Assembly (NCBI GenBank): GCA_023846275.1
Contig: CM043874.1
Span: forward strand, 25,269,630 to 25,333,629
From: Vanilla planifolia
Lineage: Eukaryota; Streptophyta; Magnoliopsida; Asparagales; Orchidaceae
DNA: 64,000 bases
Direction of reading: 5' to 3'
The translations under genes and the position numbers were made by a program. Position 1 is the first letter of the stretch. The number at the start of each line of letters is the position of its first letter. Below the pieces are notes generated by a model that was given only the letters and a program-made list of their open reading frames with translations, was not told the origin of the DNA and did not search any database. Positions 28,165-42,809 of this stretch are shown piece by piece.

Positions 28165-31100
28165 ATATAGAATATTATGTTTTGAATAGTGAGATAACGA
28201 ATACTATCAATAAGACTTTTGAACAAGGTAGACTTAATGTCTTTTCCTTCTTTTCTACTTATTTTTATTCTCACATTAACTGGGATTGCCACTTATTTGC
28301 GATCTTCTATTCTAAACTTCTTTAAAAGTTTAGTAACATACCTTTTTTAAGAGATTTGGATTCTATTTGCCATTTTTCTTTACTTTTAAGTTAAGAAAGT
28401 ATGACATTTTACCATTATCTATCATGTCATTTATGTTGCATAGTTTTTATAAATTCTTAAAACAATTCAAAAGAATTTTTTATATAAAGTACATTATTTA
28501 TATGAAGACAAACTATAAGAATATCATTGTTAGTCATCTTAATATAAAGTATATGCTCAAATGGATATTTTTGAAACCCTTGTTGTTGATGATATCTATC
28601 AATTTTTGTATTTCATGCTCTTAGCACTTGTTTCAATCCATATAAATTCTTCTTCAAATGATAAACTTTATGTGGATCACTCGCTATTTTGTAACTTCAG
28701 GTTGATCATACTTCATCTAGAACACCATTCAAATACATATTTAACATCAAAATAGCATACCTTCCATTTATTCTAAAATCAACTTCATTGAATCAAATCA
28801 AGCAATTGAAGCAAATATCTCATTGTAGTCAATACCATATTTTTGCTTGAATCTTTTGCCACAAGTCTTGTCTTGTTTCTATCCATTGTTTCATCTATTT
28901 TATGCTTTATCTTATAGACCAATTTCACTCCTATGAGTTTCTTTAGAGGAGGAAGATCAACAAACTCTCATGTATTATTCTTTTCTGTAGATGTTATTTT
29001 TTCATCCATAATCTTTTGCCAATTTATATCCTGTACTACTTAATAAAAAATGAGTTCATTATTAGCAAAACAATAAAATAAGTTAGAATACTCAAAAGTT
29101 TGCTCATATATCTCTTGTAGACTTTTCATCTTCCTGCTTGAGTCTATAGGAGGTGTTATCTTTTTCATAATAATAGTTCTTGAGGGAAAGCGTGTCGAAG
29201 AATTCAAATCATGTGTTTGTTAATTTTGAATATCTTCTTCTTGATCAAGTGTGATTACTTTGTTATCTTCTCTTTCTTCCACTTCCAAGTCTCATCTTCT
29301 ACAAAACAGAACATCACAACTACTAATCACTTTTTTGGTTAAAGGGTGTGTAGAGTTTGTAGGCTTTTGACTCCTTATTATACCTATGAATATGTCTTTT
29401 TCACCTTTATCATCTAGTTTTTTCCTTAGTGTATTAGGTAACTATGTTTATGCAATATAACCAAATATACAAAGTTGAGAAGCACTTGATTTATATCCAG
29501 TCCAAGATTCCTATGGAGTCATATAATGCATAGCTTTAGTAGGACAACGATTCAATAGATAAGTTGAACAAGCAACTGCTTCTACCCAAAATGTTTTTGA
29601 CATATTCATCTTTCTCACCATTATCCTTATCATATCAAGGATAATACGATTTCTTCATTCAGCCACCTATTTTGTTGTAGAGTATAACTTGTGTTGAGTT
29701 GATGTTGTATACCTTCTTACATCATTGAATAAATGATTTGATGTATATTCACCACATCTATTAGATCTAAAGCTTTGAATGAATAACCCACTCTTTTTTT
29801 CAATCTTGCATTTGAACTCTTTAAATATAAAGATAATAGTAGATTTTTTTAATAAAATATGTCCACATTTTTATTTCTAAAATAAACTATAAAAGTAATA
29901 AAATAATTATTACCTCCATTAGATAATGGCATTAATAAATCACAAATATCCATATGAATAAGCTGCAATGGTCTTTTAGCTCTCCAAGTTTTATTCTTTT
30001 GAAATGGTAGACGACATTACTTTCCAAGTATACAAGCTTCACGTATTAATCTGGATCACCAATAAAGGAAGATTTTCACCATTCTTTTCTTTGCCAATAA
30101 CTTCGAATCTCCAAAGATAAGGTGACCATACCTTAGATGCCATTTCAAAGAATTATTTGAAAGATGCCTAAGATAGCAAGCTTTACATATTGAATTTAAT
30201 TGAAGAGAAAACATACGATTTGTCGACATCTTCACTTTAGCAATACTCTTTCCTTTTGAATGTTGCAAAAGAAGATAACTATTCTCTATATATATAATAT
30301 ATCCTTTCTCAATCAATTATCTAAGACTAAGAATATTACTTTTTATACCAAGAATAAAATATACATACGAAATAATAATTAAAAACTCATTCTCTTTATA
30401 AAATTTTATGTTACTTTTACCTTCAACTTTGATGAGTCTCCAAGACTCACACGTACTTGCACCTTTTCAAATATATCAAATAAATGTCTTTTTTCACACA
30501 TATGATTGCTTGCTCCTGAGTCAAGGAAACATACATCTTTTCTTTTATTATCCTCTTTTTTAGCCAATAATGATATCGACCCTTCTTGTAACATTGATCC
30601 TTTCTTCCTTGTCCTTGACCTCGAGAAGCACTATTCCTTCCATGCTCGTGTTGCATGTAAGGTTGATTAATATTTTATTAAGATTTGTTTTGAAAATGAC
30701 CTCTTTCACATCCTCGATATGAACCATGTCTGCTTCCTCTTGAATTTGAATTCTCTTTCTTCAAGGTATTATCTTCTTTCAAATTCAGTTTTGAGTCTAA
30801 TGCTTGATTAATAGGTGCAACTTCAGCTCTTCGTATTAGTCGTTACTCATGCACTTGTAAAGAACTCATTAGTTCTTCAATAGATAATTTATCTATATCT
30901 TTAGATTCTTCAATTGCTGTTAACCACATGCTTAAACATAAGAGTTAAAGAACAAAGTACCTTTTTGATCATATGTGCATCGTTAATTTGTTTTCTATTT
31001 ATTTTCATCAAATTCATAATAGCAATTAATTATGTGACATAATTAAAAAAGATAGTCTCATTTTTATTTATCTTTAACTACTTAAAATCACCTCTAAGGA

Positions 31101-31610
31101 TTTGAAGATATTCACACTTCACACATTCAACATTTTTGAAGATTGTGTTGAGTTTATTCCAAGCTTCTCTGCTTGTAGTCGCTTATGCAACTTTCTCAAA
31201 AGTGGCTTCATCAAGCCCTTGATATATTAAGAATAATACTTTATCTTTTTTTATTTTATTTCAACATTTTTCTCTCTGCTTTAGTAGTATTTGATTTTTC
31301 AAAGTCATTGATAACAATCTTCTAAAGGTCTTATGACCCAAGAAGGTTTTTAAATTGAATGCACCAATTATCATAATTTTTATGATTCAATTTAGGAAAG
31401 GTTTGTTGTACAATTCTAGACATTTTAAATAAAAACATACTTCCAAACACTGTTTCTAATTGCCACAAACACATTGCCAAACATTAAGTCGCTTCTCATT
31501 TCTGCACACCACACTTTTTGCAAACTGCACTTCTAAATAGAGTTTGTTTTTACTCTTCTCCCTCCGACAGTGTAGTATTCGACCTTTTTCTCCAAGCTCT
31601 GATACCACTT

Positions 31611-32013
31611 TGATGAAAATAAATTAAAATAAAATAGATCTCGAATTACAAACACCAAACTTGCATTAGAGATTATTTGGGAGAAATTGAAAAATAGTAG
31701 TAGAAAATCTAAGATATATGAAGACAAAAGAAATATAATTTAATTTTATTCACACCTAACAGCTAAGCAGTAATTACATCATTTTGTAGAAAAATAATCT
31801 CCCAAATATTTGCTTCTAATTCAAAAATTTGTTCCTAATCTATATGATAACTATCAAGTTAAAATTTAAAATTATTTTAATATTTAAATACTTAAAATTT
31901 GCTAATAAATACTTAAAATTTGTTAACAAACACTTAAAATTTGCTAACAAATACTTAAAAGTTTGTTAACAAACACTTAAAATTAGCTAACAAATATTTA
32001 AAGTTTGCTAACA
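31611..32013 (-). repeat. Right LTR (5' LTR) of the Copia fossil
   Basis: It begins TGATGAAAATAAATT beside the primer binding site and ends GCTAACA. It is collinear with 22599-22992 and 24215-24596. The 21-bp terminal array is also present, with about seven units. Confidence 0.82.
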
Positions 32014-34950
32014 TAATAAATATTAGATACCAATGGCTTTGACAATGTTTGATTTTGAAAGTTACATCCATTTATACTACTGTTTAAACATTGTTGTAAA
32101 TGTTAGATATTAAAAAAACTTCACAATGTTTGATTTTGGAAGTTACATTAGTGTCCTATCTCAAAACATCATCTTTACATTCATTGCCATGTCCTTTTTT
32201 TTGGGAAAACCAAAATTTTATTGTAAATGAAAGTATTACAACTCTTAAAGGGCTCAAATTGATGAGACTATGTCAGACCCATTAGCTTTATGTACTAACA
32301 GATGTTGCTTTATTATTTCCACTAGCTTGGTGACATCCAATGAATGTGGCATCGACAATTAATCAAAGATGATGTGTGAGTAGAGTTGTACTACAACACT
32401 TTATTTGTGTTGAGGAACCTAGTTTTTGTTTGATTGGATGTGAGTATAGCTTATAAGACATTATAACTTAATTGAACACATTACTAAGACACAAAAATAT
32501 TTTATCAGCCAACATTTTTTACTGTAAGAAAAGAGCATAATAAATTTGATGAATAAAGTCCAAATATTCATTGATAAATTCAATTAATGATCAAATTAAA
32601 TGGTCCCTCTATAGATTTGTAATCCATCGACCATAAATAGAATGCTTAGAAAGTTTAATTGTGTCATTTTCTTTGTCAAACAAACACCAAGATTTTACAA
32701 TGAATTAACAATGTTTAGTATTCAATCACTAAAACATTTGCACCAAAAAGATTCTCATTATTCTCATAATATCAATTAAATTCATGACCATCCTATGAAC
32801 ATCAAATTAAGTTCTTCGATGATCCTAAAATTGTCACTATTATTATAATTTGATAGTAAATCACTTTCATTTATGGAGGTTGAGAAGTGTAATTATTGTT
32901 TTTAATATTAAGCTGATGCTTTGCTTATAATTAAGGAAAATTGTAATATAATAGTAATACATGCATTATTTATAAATGTAATGATAAACATATTAAAGAA
33001 ATGTTTGTTAATTAACTTAAATTTAAAAGCCATGCATAACATCAAAATAATAGAAGATTGCATAATGGTAAGGTGCATTTTATTGGTTCTAGGAAGCAAA
33101 TCTTTAAAATGCATGTAATTTGTGGGATTCACATTTGGAGCAATGAGTTAATTGACATTTCTCATAAAGGGGTTGTTAAGGTAAATGCTAGAAAAAGAAA
33201 TATTCAAACACAAGTTAAAATAAGTTCAGTCCCATATTCTAAGTTGAGTATATTAATAAAAGCTTACAATTAATTTAATTTCTACTCATAGGTTTAATAT
33301 TTTTAATTATAAAATATATATAGAAGGAGAAATTTTTTCTAACTTAAGCCCCCACTTAGTGCAACTTTGTTAATAAGTGACAACAAAACTAAATATTTTT
33401 CAATTTAGATCATATGATATGACAAAATGGACGAGGTTGATTGAGTTGATTTGATAAAATATGTTTAACAAGTGGTATCAAAGTTGATGATTTCCATACA
33501 ATTTATGGCTATCATAGGTCTTTGGTTCTTTCCATCATAGTTTATAAATATTTTGTAAACTCACACTATGCTTTCACATAATTGAGAGCTATTTGTGTGT
33601 ATGATAATTGATTTTTAGCTAAGGTAAAGATTTATTTTGCACTAATAAGAATATCTTTAGTCTCACTTTATGTGTTGATTATATTATTACAGTCTTAATG
33701 TAAAATAAAATGGCCTTACTCAACTTTTGGGCTATTTGATGTAACATGAGGTATATTAGAGAGAATGTTATGCTTGTCTAACTAAACCATAAATAAACTT
33801 GATGAAACACTCTAAAATATAAAAATATTAAGTAATGATATAACAAGCACCAAAACTCTTAAGAAAATTACATAAAATAGTGTGAAGGTGACAAAAAACA
33901 TTATTGAATTATATGTCATAATCAATGAAATAATTGGATAATAACCATAGGTCTCAAAGCTACTAATACCATAACAAAGCTGATATTATATTATGGTACA
34001 CCTACCATCAAACAAATCAACATAAGTTCTTTCACAAAAAGATACCTTACAATGCCCTTGAATTAAACATCATCTCACTCTTAGGGTCAATGACAAACTT
34101 TTAGGAACCCTCAATTTTATAAATATCTATATCATTGCTTGTAATATAAGTATGAACATAATATACTCAATAAACAAATTGCTAGTTAGAAAAAAAAAAG
34201 TAATATAAAATCATAGTATGTAGAATATAAATAAAAATTATATAATAAATAAGAATACATAATATAAAAAGATATATAAATATATTCAATATCTATAGAT
34301 GTTTTCATATGTATTATGCATAATTATTCATATAGACATTATACAATATTGATATCATATATCATTAATATTATCCCTTTATTTTCTTACATTTATTTTC
34401 ATTTTTCTTTTTGTAAAACTTTTTTTTTATTTTTGGGATTTAGTTTTCTTATATGTTTATTATTTACACTTTTGTGGGATCTCATATCATATCACATTAC
34501 TATGTCATCAATCATATCTTAAGATCTCCATCAACAATAAGTTAAGCCATCAAACTCATATCACATACAACTATTGGGTAGTAGAAAAGTACAAATAAAA
34601 ATGGGCCTATATGTTTCATTGCTTAATGTTGAAGCATTTACAATATTAGAAATGAGGTTAGATTCCATGTTTATCTTAAAACCACCACCAAACATCCCTT
34701 TGTACTGTACTAATGATAACAAGGTATTTCGTCTATCATGGTTCTCAAACCATATATCAATGATAGTAGGAAAAATCTCATCATATCAAGTATTCACAGA
34801 CAAGGTGATAAAACAAATCTCGTCTTCTTGTTTTCACATTTCTCATGATCTTATAGATCATTAGCCTTATTCAATTAATTTTCTTCTTTTATTCATTTAT
34901 TTTTTATTTCATTCCTTTTATTCATTATTTTAAATTTTAATACTCATAAC
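32014..34950. other. AT-rich intergenic stretch on the far side of the Copia fossil
   Basis: No gene was recognised. A short direct repeat occurs near 32040-32150 (two copies of ACAATGTTTGATTTTG followed by GAAGTTACAT-like sequence). The segment just after 32013 could be the original 3' flank of the subtilase. The open frames at 33058-33273 and 34574-34864 match no family I know. Confidence 0.45.
33340..33490 (+). mobile_element. Possible LTR end with primer binding site
   Basis: The sequence ...TATGTTTAACA (to 33470) is followed two bases later by TGGTATCAAAGTT, which resembles an initiator-Met primer binding site. A CCCCCACTTAGTG segment lies upstream. No LTR start or partner was found, so this is only a hint of an old + strand element. 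Confidence 0.3.
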
Positions 34951-34977
34951 ATATGTATATATATATGTATGCCTAGA

Positions 34978-35011
<34 letters not shown>

Positions 35012-35046
35012 CATATATATATATAGATACATATATATATACATAC

Positions 35047-35124
<78 letters not shown>

Positions 35125-35125
35125 T
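34951..35125. repeat. Compound microsatellite (TA)n and (TACA)n
   Basis: This is a simple run of TATA, ATACATACATAC and long (TA)n tracts. The apparent 82-residue Tyr/Ile/Met frame across it is only repeat coding. Confidence 0.97.
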
Positions 35126-35351
35126 CATGATAATCTTTTATCTCATACATTAAAATGCATGTTGATAAATCTATTCCATGCAATGCTCTCATATTAATAC
35201 CTTATACATTAGAATGATTATGGCAACCTTAACTTGACATTTCTTAGATTTGGTACCATGCCATCTATTTTTTTACTTTTTCTCTTGTTATTTAAAAAAT
35301 TTGTAAGTTTTATTTTTTTAATAAAAACATGTGGAAGAAGAAAATTTAAAA

Positions 35352-36780
35352 TGCTTTTTAATGATATGATAAAATTTATTTTAGCTCATAGATAATTGAG
35401 AAATACCAAGGTTTAAGTAATATATTTATATAACAGCCTACCCAAAGGTGTTATAAGCTTAGAATTGAAAATCTTAGGATTGTTTAGAAAGTAAATACTT
35501 TCTTAGAAGCCAAGAACATGCACTGATTTTTAACATAAGGGACCTTAACCAAAAGAAAAAGTTATTTTAATAAAACACAACAAAGTACTCACATTGTTAG
35601 TGAAATAATAATATATAAAATAGAATTTGGAGAAGGCTAAACAAGAAATCCATGCACTAATGAGAAAGTTTGATGTGATGATTAAGTTTTCTAAAAGTTG
35701 AAATAAAGTGGTGAAAAACTTCCCTAGTGATTTGACACTCTTGTGAATGTTAGATACTGGGTTGAGATCTTCGTTTTGAACCTCTAACTCACCTTCGCAA
35801 GGCACCTTCATAATCATATCATTAGATTGATCACCATGATATGCTTGTATCAAACAAGCTTGGTGATAACACTTCATTAAAACCTTTTTATCCTATACAA
35901 CATGATAAGCATATCTATTTATAAAGACCTTAAGGGTACAATAGTAATTTATTAACCTAGAAATATGAAAGGATATTCAGAAATACTAAGGGATATATTT
36001 TGAAATTCTAAAGGACATTTCAAAATTTCAAAAGTCATCATAAATTATAAAAGAAATACTTTGAATTTTACCAAAAAACTAAAAAAATTAACTTGAAAAG
36101 CTGTAAAATTAATTAACATAAGTAGTTAATGACAAGTGGCTAGGCAACGAGTGACACGATTAGTGTGTCAAGGGCAGAGAGATGCGTGATACTACGGGTT
36201 CAGTTTTTAGGTTGATGCAAGTTCAAGCAAATCAACATGGGTTAAAGGGTTAGTGTGTGTTGATTGGTCAATTGCATTATCAGATTGGGTCTACATGTGT
36301 TGATGGATTGTTATTGGTTGAGTGGATCAATGAGTTTGAAGGGTGGGCATGAGTTGAATAAGTTGCACAAGTAGGCACAGGAGGCAGTAACAATAACAGA
36401 CGACAATGGACAATAGCAAAAATAATCCAAAACTCACTTAAAGCCTTTTTGAAGTCATTTTTAATTGAATTTTGTACTAATAGAATAACGAGAACTATTA
36501 AGAGATGTCTTGTATTAAATTTAAAACTAAAAATATCTAAAACATTAGTAATTATTCTTCAAATGATTTAAATTAAAGCATAAATTAAATAAATTAATGA
36601 ACTAATGAGAATAAATTGAAATATATAATAAACAAAGCTTAGTTATAATTCACCCTTATAATGGTAATGATAATAAAGATTAATGAAGAGTAGAGGAACC
36701 AATCTTATATGATTTCAAATTTGAATAAGATTAGTATGTCTCTTAGTAAAACTTTAATGTGAGTTATTAGATGCTATTGT
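35352..36780 (-). repeat. Left LTR of the Gypsy fossil
   Basis: This is the 3' LTR in element orientation. The edge is approximate: it is aligned to the right LTR start at 39851 and to its end, GCTACTGCA, which is eroded here. Confidence 0.68.
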
Positions 36781-39700
36781 GTTATACTCCTTAGGTGGGA
36801 AAGAAACCAACTCCATGGAGCCAGGATAAAATTTCTAATACTATAACATTTTTGAGTTTAGGTGGTGAAACTCTTCCTTAGTTATGCAAGTTTCATCAAA
36901 GATTGGATGGCATAGCCAACATGCCAAAAATCTTAGTTGTGTTTGATCCTGTGTGAATACTATTTGATCATCTAAGAGTTACTTCTCTTGATCTTTCAAC
37001 TCACCAGATAGGGGGCTAAATGTATTTGTAGGACAAGTTTAATTGACAATAATGTTGATGGTTCAAAAGACTTGTTAGGTATCAGGTGTGGTTCCCTATA
37101 ATGTAAAAGATCTAGAAAATTAAAGGTAGCATTTATTTCATAATCATTGGAAAAATCTAAAACATATGCATTTATACTAAGTTTTTTTTCAATTCTAAAT
37201 GGTCCAACCCTATAGGCAAGCAATTTTTTTTAGGTTCCTAATAAAATTCTCTTAGAGATAATATGGACCATCACATAATCATTCTTAGTAGATTCTCTAG
37301 GCTATTTATAAATATATGCTCATTATTTATATAAATTTTATTATTTAAATTAAATTGTTTAATAATATATTTATGTAATGATAAAATATAATGAGAAAAA
37401 GACTTAATAAACTCAAAAGTATAGAAATCATAAGGTGTGGGAATCAAATCAAGAAGATTTTGATGATAATTTCCAAAATAAATTTCAAATGAAATCAAAC
37501 CTATTATTCTATTAACAAAATTATTATAAACAAATTTAAGAATGTGGTAATAAAAGATCCTAAGTTGAAACATGTTCTTTTATTAAGCTACAAAGAAGAT
37601 GGCAAAATCTTGTTTGACTATCTTTTGTTCAACCATTTGTGAATGATGAGTTGATAAAAATTTAAGCTTTACTTCAACTAATAGATTTACTTGGTAATGT
37701 GGTAAATGTGGTGGTAATGTGACAAGAACTACATATATAGCTTGTTGAATATCTCTTAAAGGTAGGAGTGTGTCTTGCTAGCCATTAAGAAATATGTTTA
37801 TAAATTTTTTTAATAAGGGTTGGGTTATGGATGGTGGTGTGGATATACCATTAAGAGCTTTTTTAATTTTTACAAACTAAATGATTTTATCATTGATCAT
37901 ATCCTTCTTAATCTCAGTTATTGAAATGGTATTAAGTATTCTTTTTTTTACTGATGTTTGTATTTTGGAGTATTTTGATTAGAAATTCTCTTTGAGGGAG
38001 ATGAAGGGTATAACGTGATCTTTTTTCATTCATATATAAAAGTATATATATTGGCTTTTTCATTTAAGATAACATATCAATCATATAACTAAGGTATTCT
38101 TAAGATAAGACTACCTACTTACATTAGGATAATATCATACCATAATTTCTTATAATATTGACCAAAATTTAAAAAAAATATAGAACCTTTGTTGTATAAA
38201 AATTAAGGTTTTGTTGATCCAAGATACGATGTATGGTGAGGATGGTTTGTGAGTATTAACCTATTTTTTTGCAGTATTCTGTGTTATGATATTAATACAA
38301 CTACTAATATATATAACAATCTTATAAGATTAGTTTTTAATTCTAATAAATGTGTTAAAGATGTTATTTCATTACCAATTTTCAGATGGTCTATATTCGA
38401 AGTGAATCTCACAAGTGTGGATGATTTAATCACCTAATACTTGTAATTCTTCTTCAACCTCCTTATCTGGTTGTATAACCTCTTCTTTCTCAACTTAAAT
38501 AATTTATTTTACTTCTTCTATGTTTATGTGTAGGAGTCTTTAAGGCACTTGGCCACAACATGCCTTCTTTTTTGATAATAATAATAGTCAACTCTAGAAC
38601 ATGTAAATGGCTTATCTAAGCATTGGATTTGATGGGTTGGTGGTATGGGTGAAGGAGCATGGGTTACTTATGGAGTAGAAGTAGTATGAATAATAGAAGT
38701 GATGGTAAGATTTTGAGGCCAGGAAGTGATTAAAAGAATCTCACTCTTATCAATAATTGATGCTTTAAATATTTCAACATCATAGGCCACTTTATATTCC
38801 TTTTCAAAACTAGTAATATTTCTCAAGTATGACTTAGCTTGAATAGACTTTTTGCCCAACTCAAAATTGAGATAATATTATTTAATTTTGCTTTTATACA
38901 CCACATCTAAACATATAATTCTCAAATTTAATAATATATTTATTAACAATCTTTGAATCTTGGGATAGACATTACCATTTATCTAAAAGTTCACCTAAAT
39001 AAGAGATGGGTACATATTTAGTTCATAAAAAAATCTTGAGTTCTTACCATGATCGATTTAATGTTCAAACTTCATCAAAATATCACTTTTCTAATGTGTA
39101 AGAAATAATCTAGTATGTGATGTGATCCTAGTTTTTACAAATTGGTACTTTTGATGCTCACTAAGATCATACCAACCAAATAATGCTTTATTCTCATTTC
39201 TCAATATTGATATACTCTAGGGTCTAAACTACCATGAAATATAAGAGCTTCTATTTTAACCATGTTAACCTAGCAATTATCATCCTTACTATGTCTTCTA
39301 TCATGAGTAATGGAGTAGCTCGATGCCTAGGTTAATGTTTTAGTTGGTTAAGTTCATTTTTAAAGGATATTTTTCCAACTTTAGAGTTACTTATCATAGA
39401 ACTACTTGATTTATGTGTCAACTCGATCTACTATCTCTACATTATTCCAATCAATCTATACATATTTCTAAGGTTACTCTTAGCTCTTTTATCGAAAGAA
39501 TTAGTTCTAGAATTGCATGTTGTATTACTGGGTCCATGGGTGATTGTTCTAGTCAAGAATCAGTCATTCTATACTATTTTTTGATATTGTGGTCATGAAC
39601 TATTGGTTTTAAAATAAAGTTCTTAATTTGGGATTATAAAGAAAAAGTAAATATTATAATAAGAGGCCATATAAATAAAACAATGTTGTAGCATCAAACT

Positions 39701-39850
39701 TAAAAACAAGATTTTTTTGTTGAATTTATATATATATATTTAATAACTTTAGTAATTAAAAACAAATACATAAAATTAAAACAAGATTATTTAATGATAA
39801 ATTAAAAAATATGCATGTTCTTAAATCTAACCGTGCTCTAATACCAAAGT

Positions 39851-41384
39851 TGATGTAGGATGATATACTAAAATCTATTTTAACTTCTAGATAATTTAGA
39901 AATATTTAGGTTAAAAAAATATAGCTATACAATGACCTACCCATAAGTGTTATAAGTTTATAATAAAAACTCTTAGGATCGTCAGGAAAGTAAGGACTTT
40001 CTTAGAAGCCAAAAACTTGTATTGATTTTTAATATAAAAGATCTCAATCTAAAAAAATAGTTTTAACAACAGACACCCAAGTACTCATATTAGTAGTGAA
40101 GTGGAAAAGTACACACATAACTGAAGTTCGTAGAAGGCCAAACAAGAAATCACATAGACACATGCACTAATAAGAATGCTAGATGTGATAATTAAGTTTT
40201 TCATAAATTGAAATAAAGTGGTGAACAACTTCCTTAGTGATTGACACACTTGTGAATATTAAATAATGGTTAGGATTTCTCCTTTGAGCCTTTTGCTCAC
40301 TTCCCTTTAGGAATCACACTATCAAATTGATCGCACATGACATGTTTATATCAAACAAGCTTGGTGGCAATACTATGTTATTTAATTAAAAGATTTTCAT
40401 CTTATACAACATGGTAAGCATCCTTATTTATAGTGACTTTAATGGTTCAATAATAATTTACTAATCTACAAATGTGAAAGGACATTTAAGAATATTAAGA
40501 GATAAATTTTGAAATTTTAAATGACATTTCAAAATTCCAAAATTCATCATATATTACAAAAGAAATACTTTGAATTCTTCCAAAAACATTAACTTGAAAA
40601 GGTACAAAATTAATTGACAGAAGCATTTCCTAAATTAGCATGTGTGTTTTGGACAATGATAATAGTGAACAGCAAGGTGGTGTGCTGTGCAATCAGTGTG
40701 ACATAGGTAAAGAGGAGCATGACACATCGAGTCTAGTTTTTGGGTAAGCATGGATCAGAGAGAATCAGTGAGAGTCGACTGGTAAACATGTGTTGATCGA
40801 TCAATCATGTTTATGGATCGATTTTGTGCATGTTGATGGTTCAATCGTGTTTGCAGACCAGTTTTATTCGTGTTGATGGGTCAACACGAGTTGATGGGTT
40901 GGCTCTAGTTGAGTGGATCAATTTATTCGTAGCATCAACACGAGTGATGACTATGGCTATTGACGACAGTGGTATGATGGTAAATGACAATGAATAATGG
41001 CAGATGGCGAATGACAATGGAAATAGCTTAAAACTCATTTTTAAGTCCTTTTGAATTCATGTTCAACAAAATTTTGCACTGAGGGAATTAAGGGAGTGCT
41101 AAAGGGATGTCTTGTATTGAACTTAAAGATAAAAATATCCAAAACAATTGCCAATTATTTTCAAATGATTTAAAATAAAATATAGATACAAATAACTTTA
41201 CAAATTCATGAAAATAAACTAAAATATGTCATAAATAAACGTTAGTTATAATTGACCTATTGCAACAATAATATAATAGAGACTAACGAGAATAAAGGAG
41301 CCAATCCTGGTATGACTTTGAGTCTGAATATGACTAATATGCGTTTAAATAGAACTTCTATATTATGTATTATATGCTACTGCA
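39851..41384 (-). repeat. Right LTR of the Gypsy fossil
   Basis: It starts TGATGTAGGATG four bases from the primer binding site and ends GCTACTGCA. It is the better preserved of the two LTRs and fixes the element's orientation. Confidence 0.7.
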
Positions 41385-42809
41385 TTAGCTTATTTTGAAA
41401 ACCTTTATAACAAAATCACTTAAAAAAAACTTTTGTATTTAAGTCATATTCACTATTTAGAAAACCATTTAACATTTTAAACAACCCAAGCTTTACAAAT
41501 ATATGGTTCATTCATTACTTAACCAAACTATGATTTAAGAAAACATCACTAAATAAAGTTCTATTATATTTTTTTAACTTCTTAAATAAAGATAAAATGT
41601 TGACATAATAGCTATGCAATTGGAAGGCAAAGATAAACATCCTTTATGCCATGTCATCACATGCTATCCCTTATTGAACCCCAATAGTCCCATGATGTGT
41701 CTCATTTTGACTCGAGTATTAAACCAAAAATAAGTTAGACCAATTATTATTATTTTAATAGCAACGCATGTCCATTCATGTAAAAGCACATAACTTTCTT
41801 ATTACCACATGATAAGGGCAATTATAACAAATGCGATATAAAAAGAGCATGTGAATGAATAAAGAAAGTAAAGCAAATTTCTCGTATAAAAGTTTTTAAC
41901 TCTTTTATCTTTTATCTTATTTAAGAGTTGGCTTTATTTCTTTTAATCATTCACCTCATTTAAGATTGGATTAAGATAAGACTATTTCATAAATGATTAG
42001 ACATATTTATGAACATGTCATTCCAATATAAACAACTTGAATAAATGACACTTTTAGCACATCTTAGAAATTGTCATTCTGGAATGGTAGTTTTCACTTT
42101 ATGCAATCATTCATTCTTTCATTTTTGTTGAACAATTTTTTCTTTTTATCGAATACTTTTCTCATCATCTTTATCTTTCTTTTCACATTCTTATATTTTT
42201 GTATTTCCTTTATGGCTTTAATCACAAATGACATTAACTATTTTATTTTTTTTGTTGTTACATTTTTGTGTCCATTATCACAATAACATGAAAACATGTA
42301 AACATATCATCTTAAAGACATTATGCTAATGAAATCATGCATAAATCAAACATGTTAGTAGGTCATTAAAATTAAAGAAAGCAATTATTCTCAAGATATT
42401 AATTTAAAATGTACTAAGACTCCACAACTCTAATAGACATTATACATCAAACATATACACATGCACAAGATTCCTTACACATTATTTCCTATGTAGTGGT
42501 CACATCATGGTTTGGATTTTTGTAATTACTTCCTTTACTATTTAGTTGCTACAATATAACTTAAGTATTTGCTACTAAATTTCTCTTAGTTTGCTTTTGC
42601 CTTGTATTTAATTCTTGTTAGATTCCTTTTAAACTCTTGGAATGACCTCTTCTCTTTTTGTCTCTTCAATCTTACACCCTAGGTTAAAGCTACACTACTC
42701 ATATTTTTCCCAAATATGTATCGCACGTTTTCAGCACATCATTTTTTATACACTTATAATGTCTACTCATAATCCTGACTCTTATTTTTCTTTTAACTGA
42801 AGTAAAATA
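41385..42809. other. AT-rich intergenic stretch
   Basis: No gene or element edge was recognised. The 71-codon frame at 42071-42286 is Phe/Leu/Ile-rich, low-complexity and probably chance. Confidence 0.5.

Larger units (their letters stand above)
22599..32013 (-). mobile_element. Copia LTR retrotransposon fossil beside the subtilase
   Basis: This is a minus-strand Copia fossil. The left LTR is 22599-22992 (394 bp) and the right LTR 31611-32013 (403 bp). A third LTR copy lies at 24215-24596. The primer binding site is 31596-31607 (minus strand TGGTATCAGAGC, initiator Met tRNA), three bases from the LTR. Recognisable parts on the minus strand: gag tail near 30447-30656; protease with DSGASNHMC near 30406-30594; GAG-pre-integrase with HLRYGH near 30056-30316; and reverse transcriptase with EMSYFLDLEVN near 23694-23933. 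It is broken in many places. It carries an internal tandem duplication and a nested solo LTR (25207-28164). The LTRs are clearly diverged by eye, so it is old. The lineage within Copia was not assigned, and no clear matching target duplication was found (CTCTA left, TAATA right). Confidence 0.85.
35352..41384 (-). mobile_element. Ty3/Gypsy LTR retrotransposon fossil with two LTRs
   Basis: The left LTR is about 35352-36780 and the right LTR 39851-41384 (about 1.4-1.5 kb). They are collinear throughout, for example around AGTAA-TACTTTCTTAGAAGCCA and ATCAAACAAGCTTGGTG. The minus-strand primer binding site TGGTATTAGAGC is at 39835-39846. Internal parts on the minus strand: gag remnants at about 38900-39830; a zinc-knuckle-like stretch near 38535-38590; integrase C-terminal sequence at 37271-37573 (YNNFVNRIIGLISFEIYFG); and the post-integrase segment at 36996-37223 (VGPFRI, INAYVLD, ATFNFLDL). 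These match Ty3/Gypsy polyproteins. The internal region is too short for a complete pol, and it is broken many times. LTR divergence by eye indicates an old insertion. Confidence 0.78.

Noticed and set aside
33058-33273. 71-codon frame as part of a Copia pol
   Set aside because: No pol motif could be matched, and the similarity was too vague to claim.
34944-35192. Tyr/Ile/Met-rich 82-codon frame
   Set aside because: It is entirely microsatellite.
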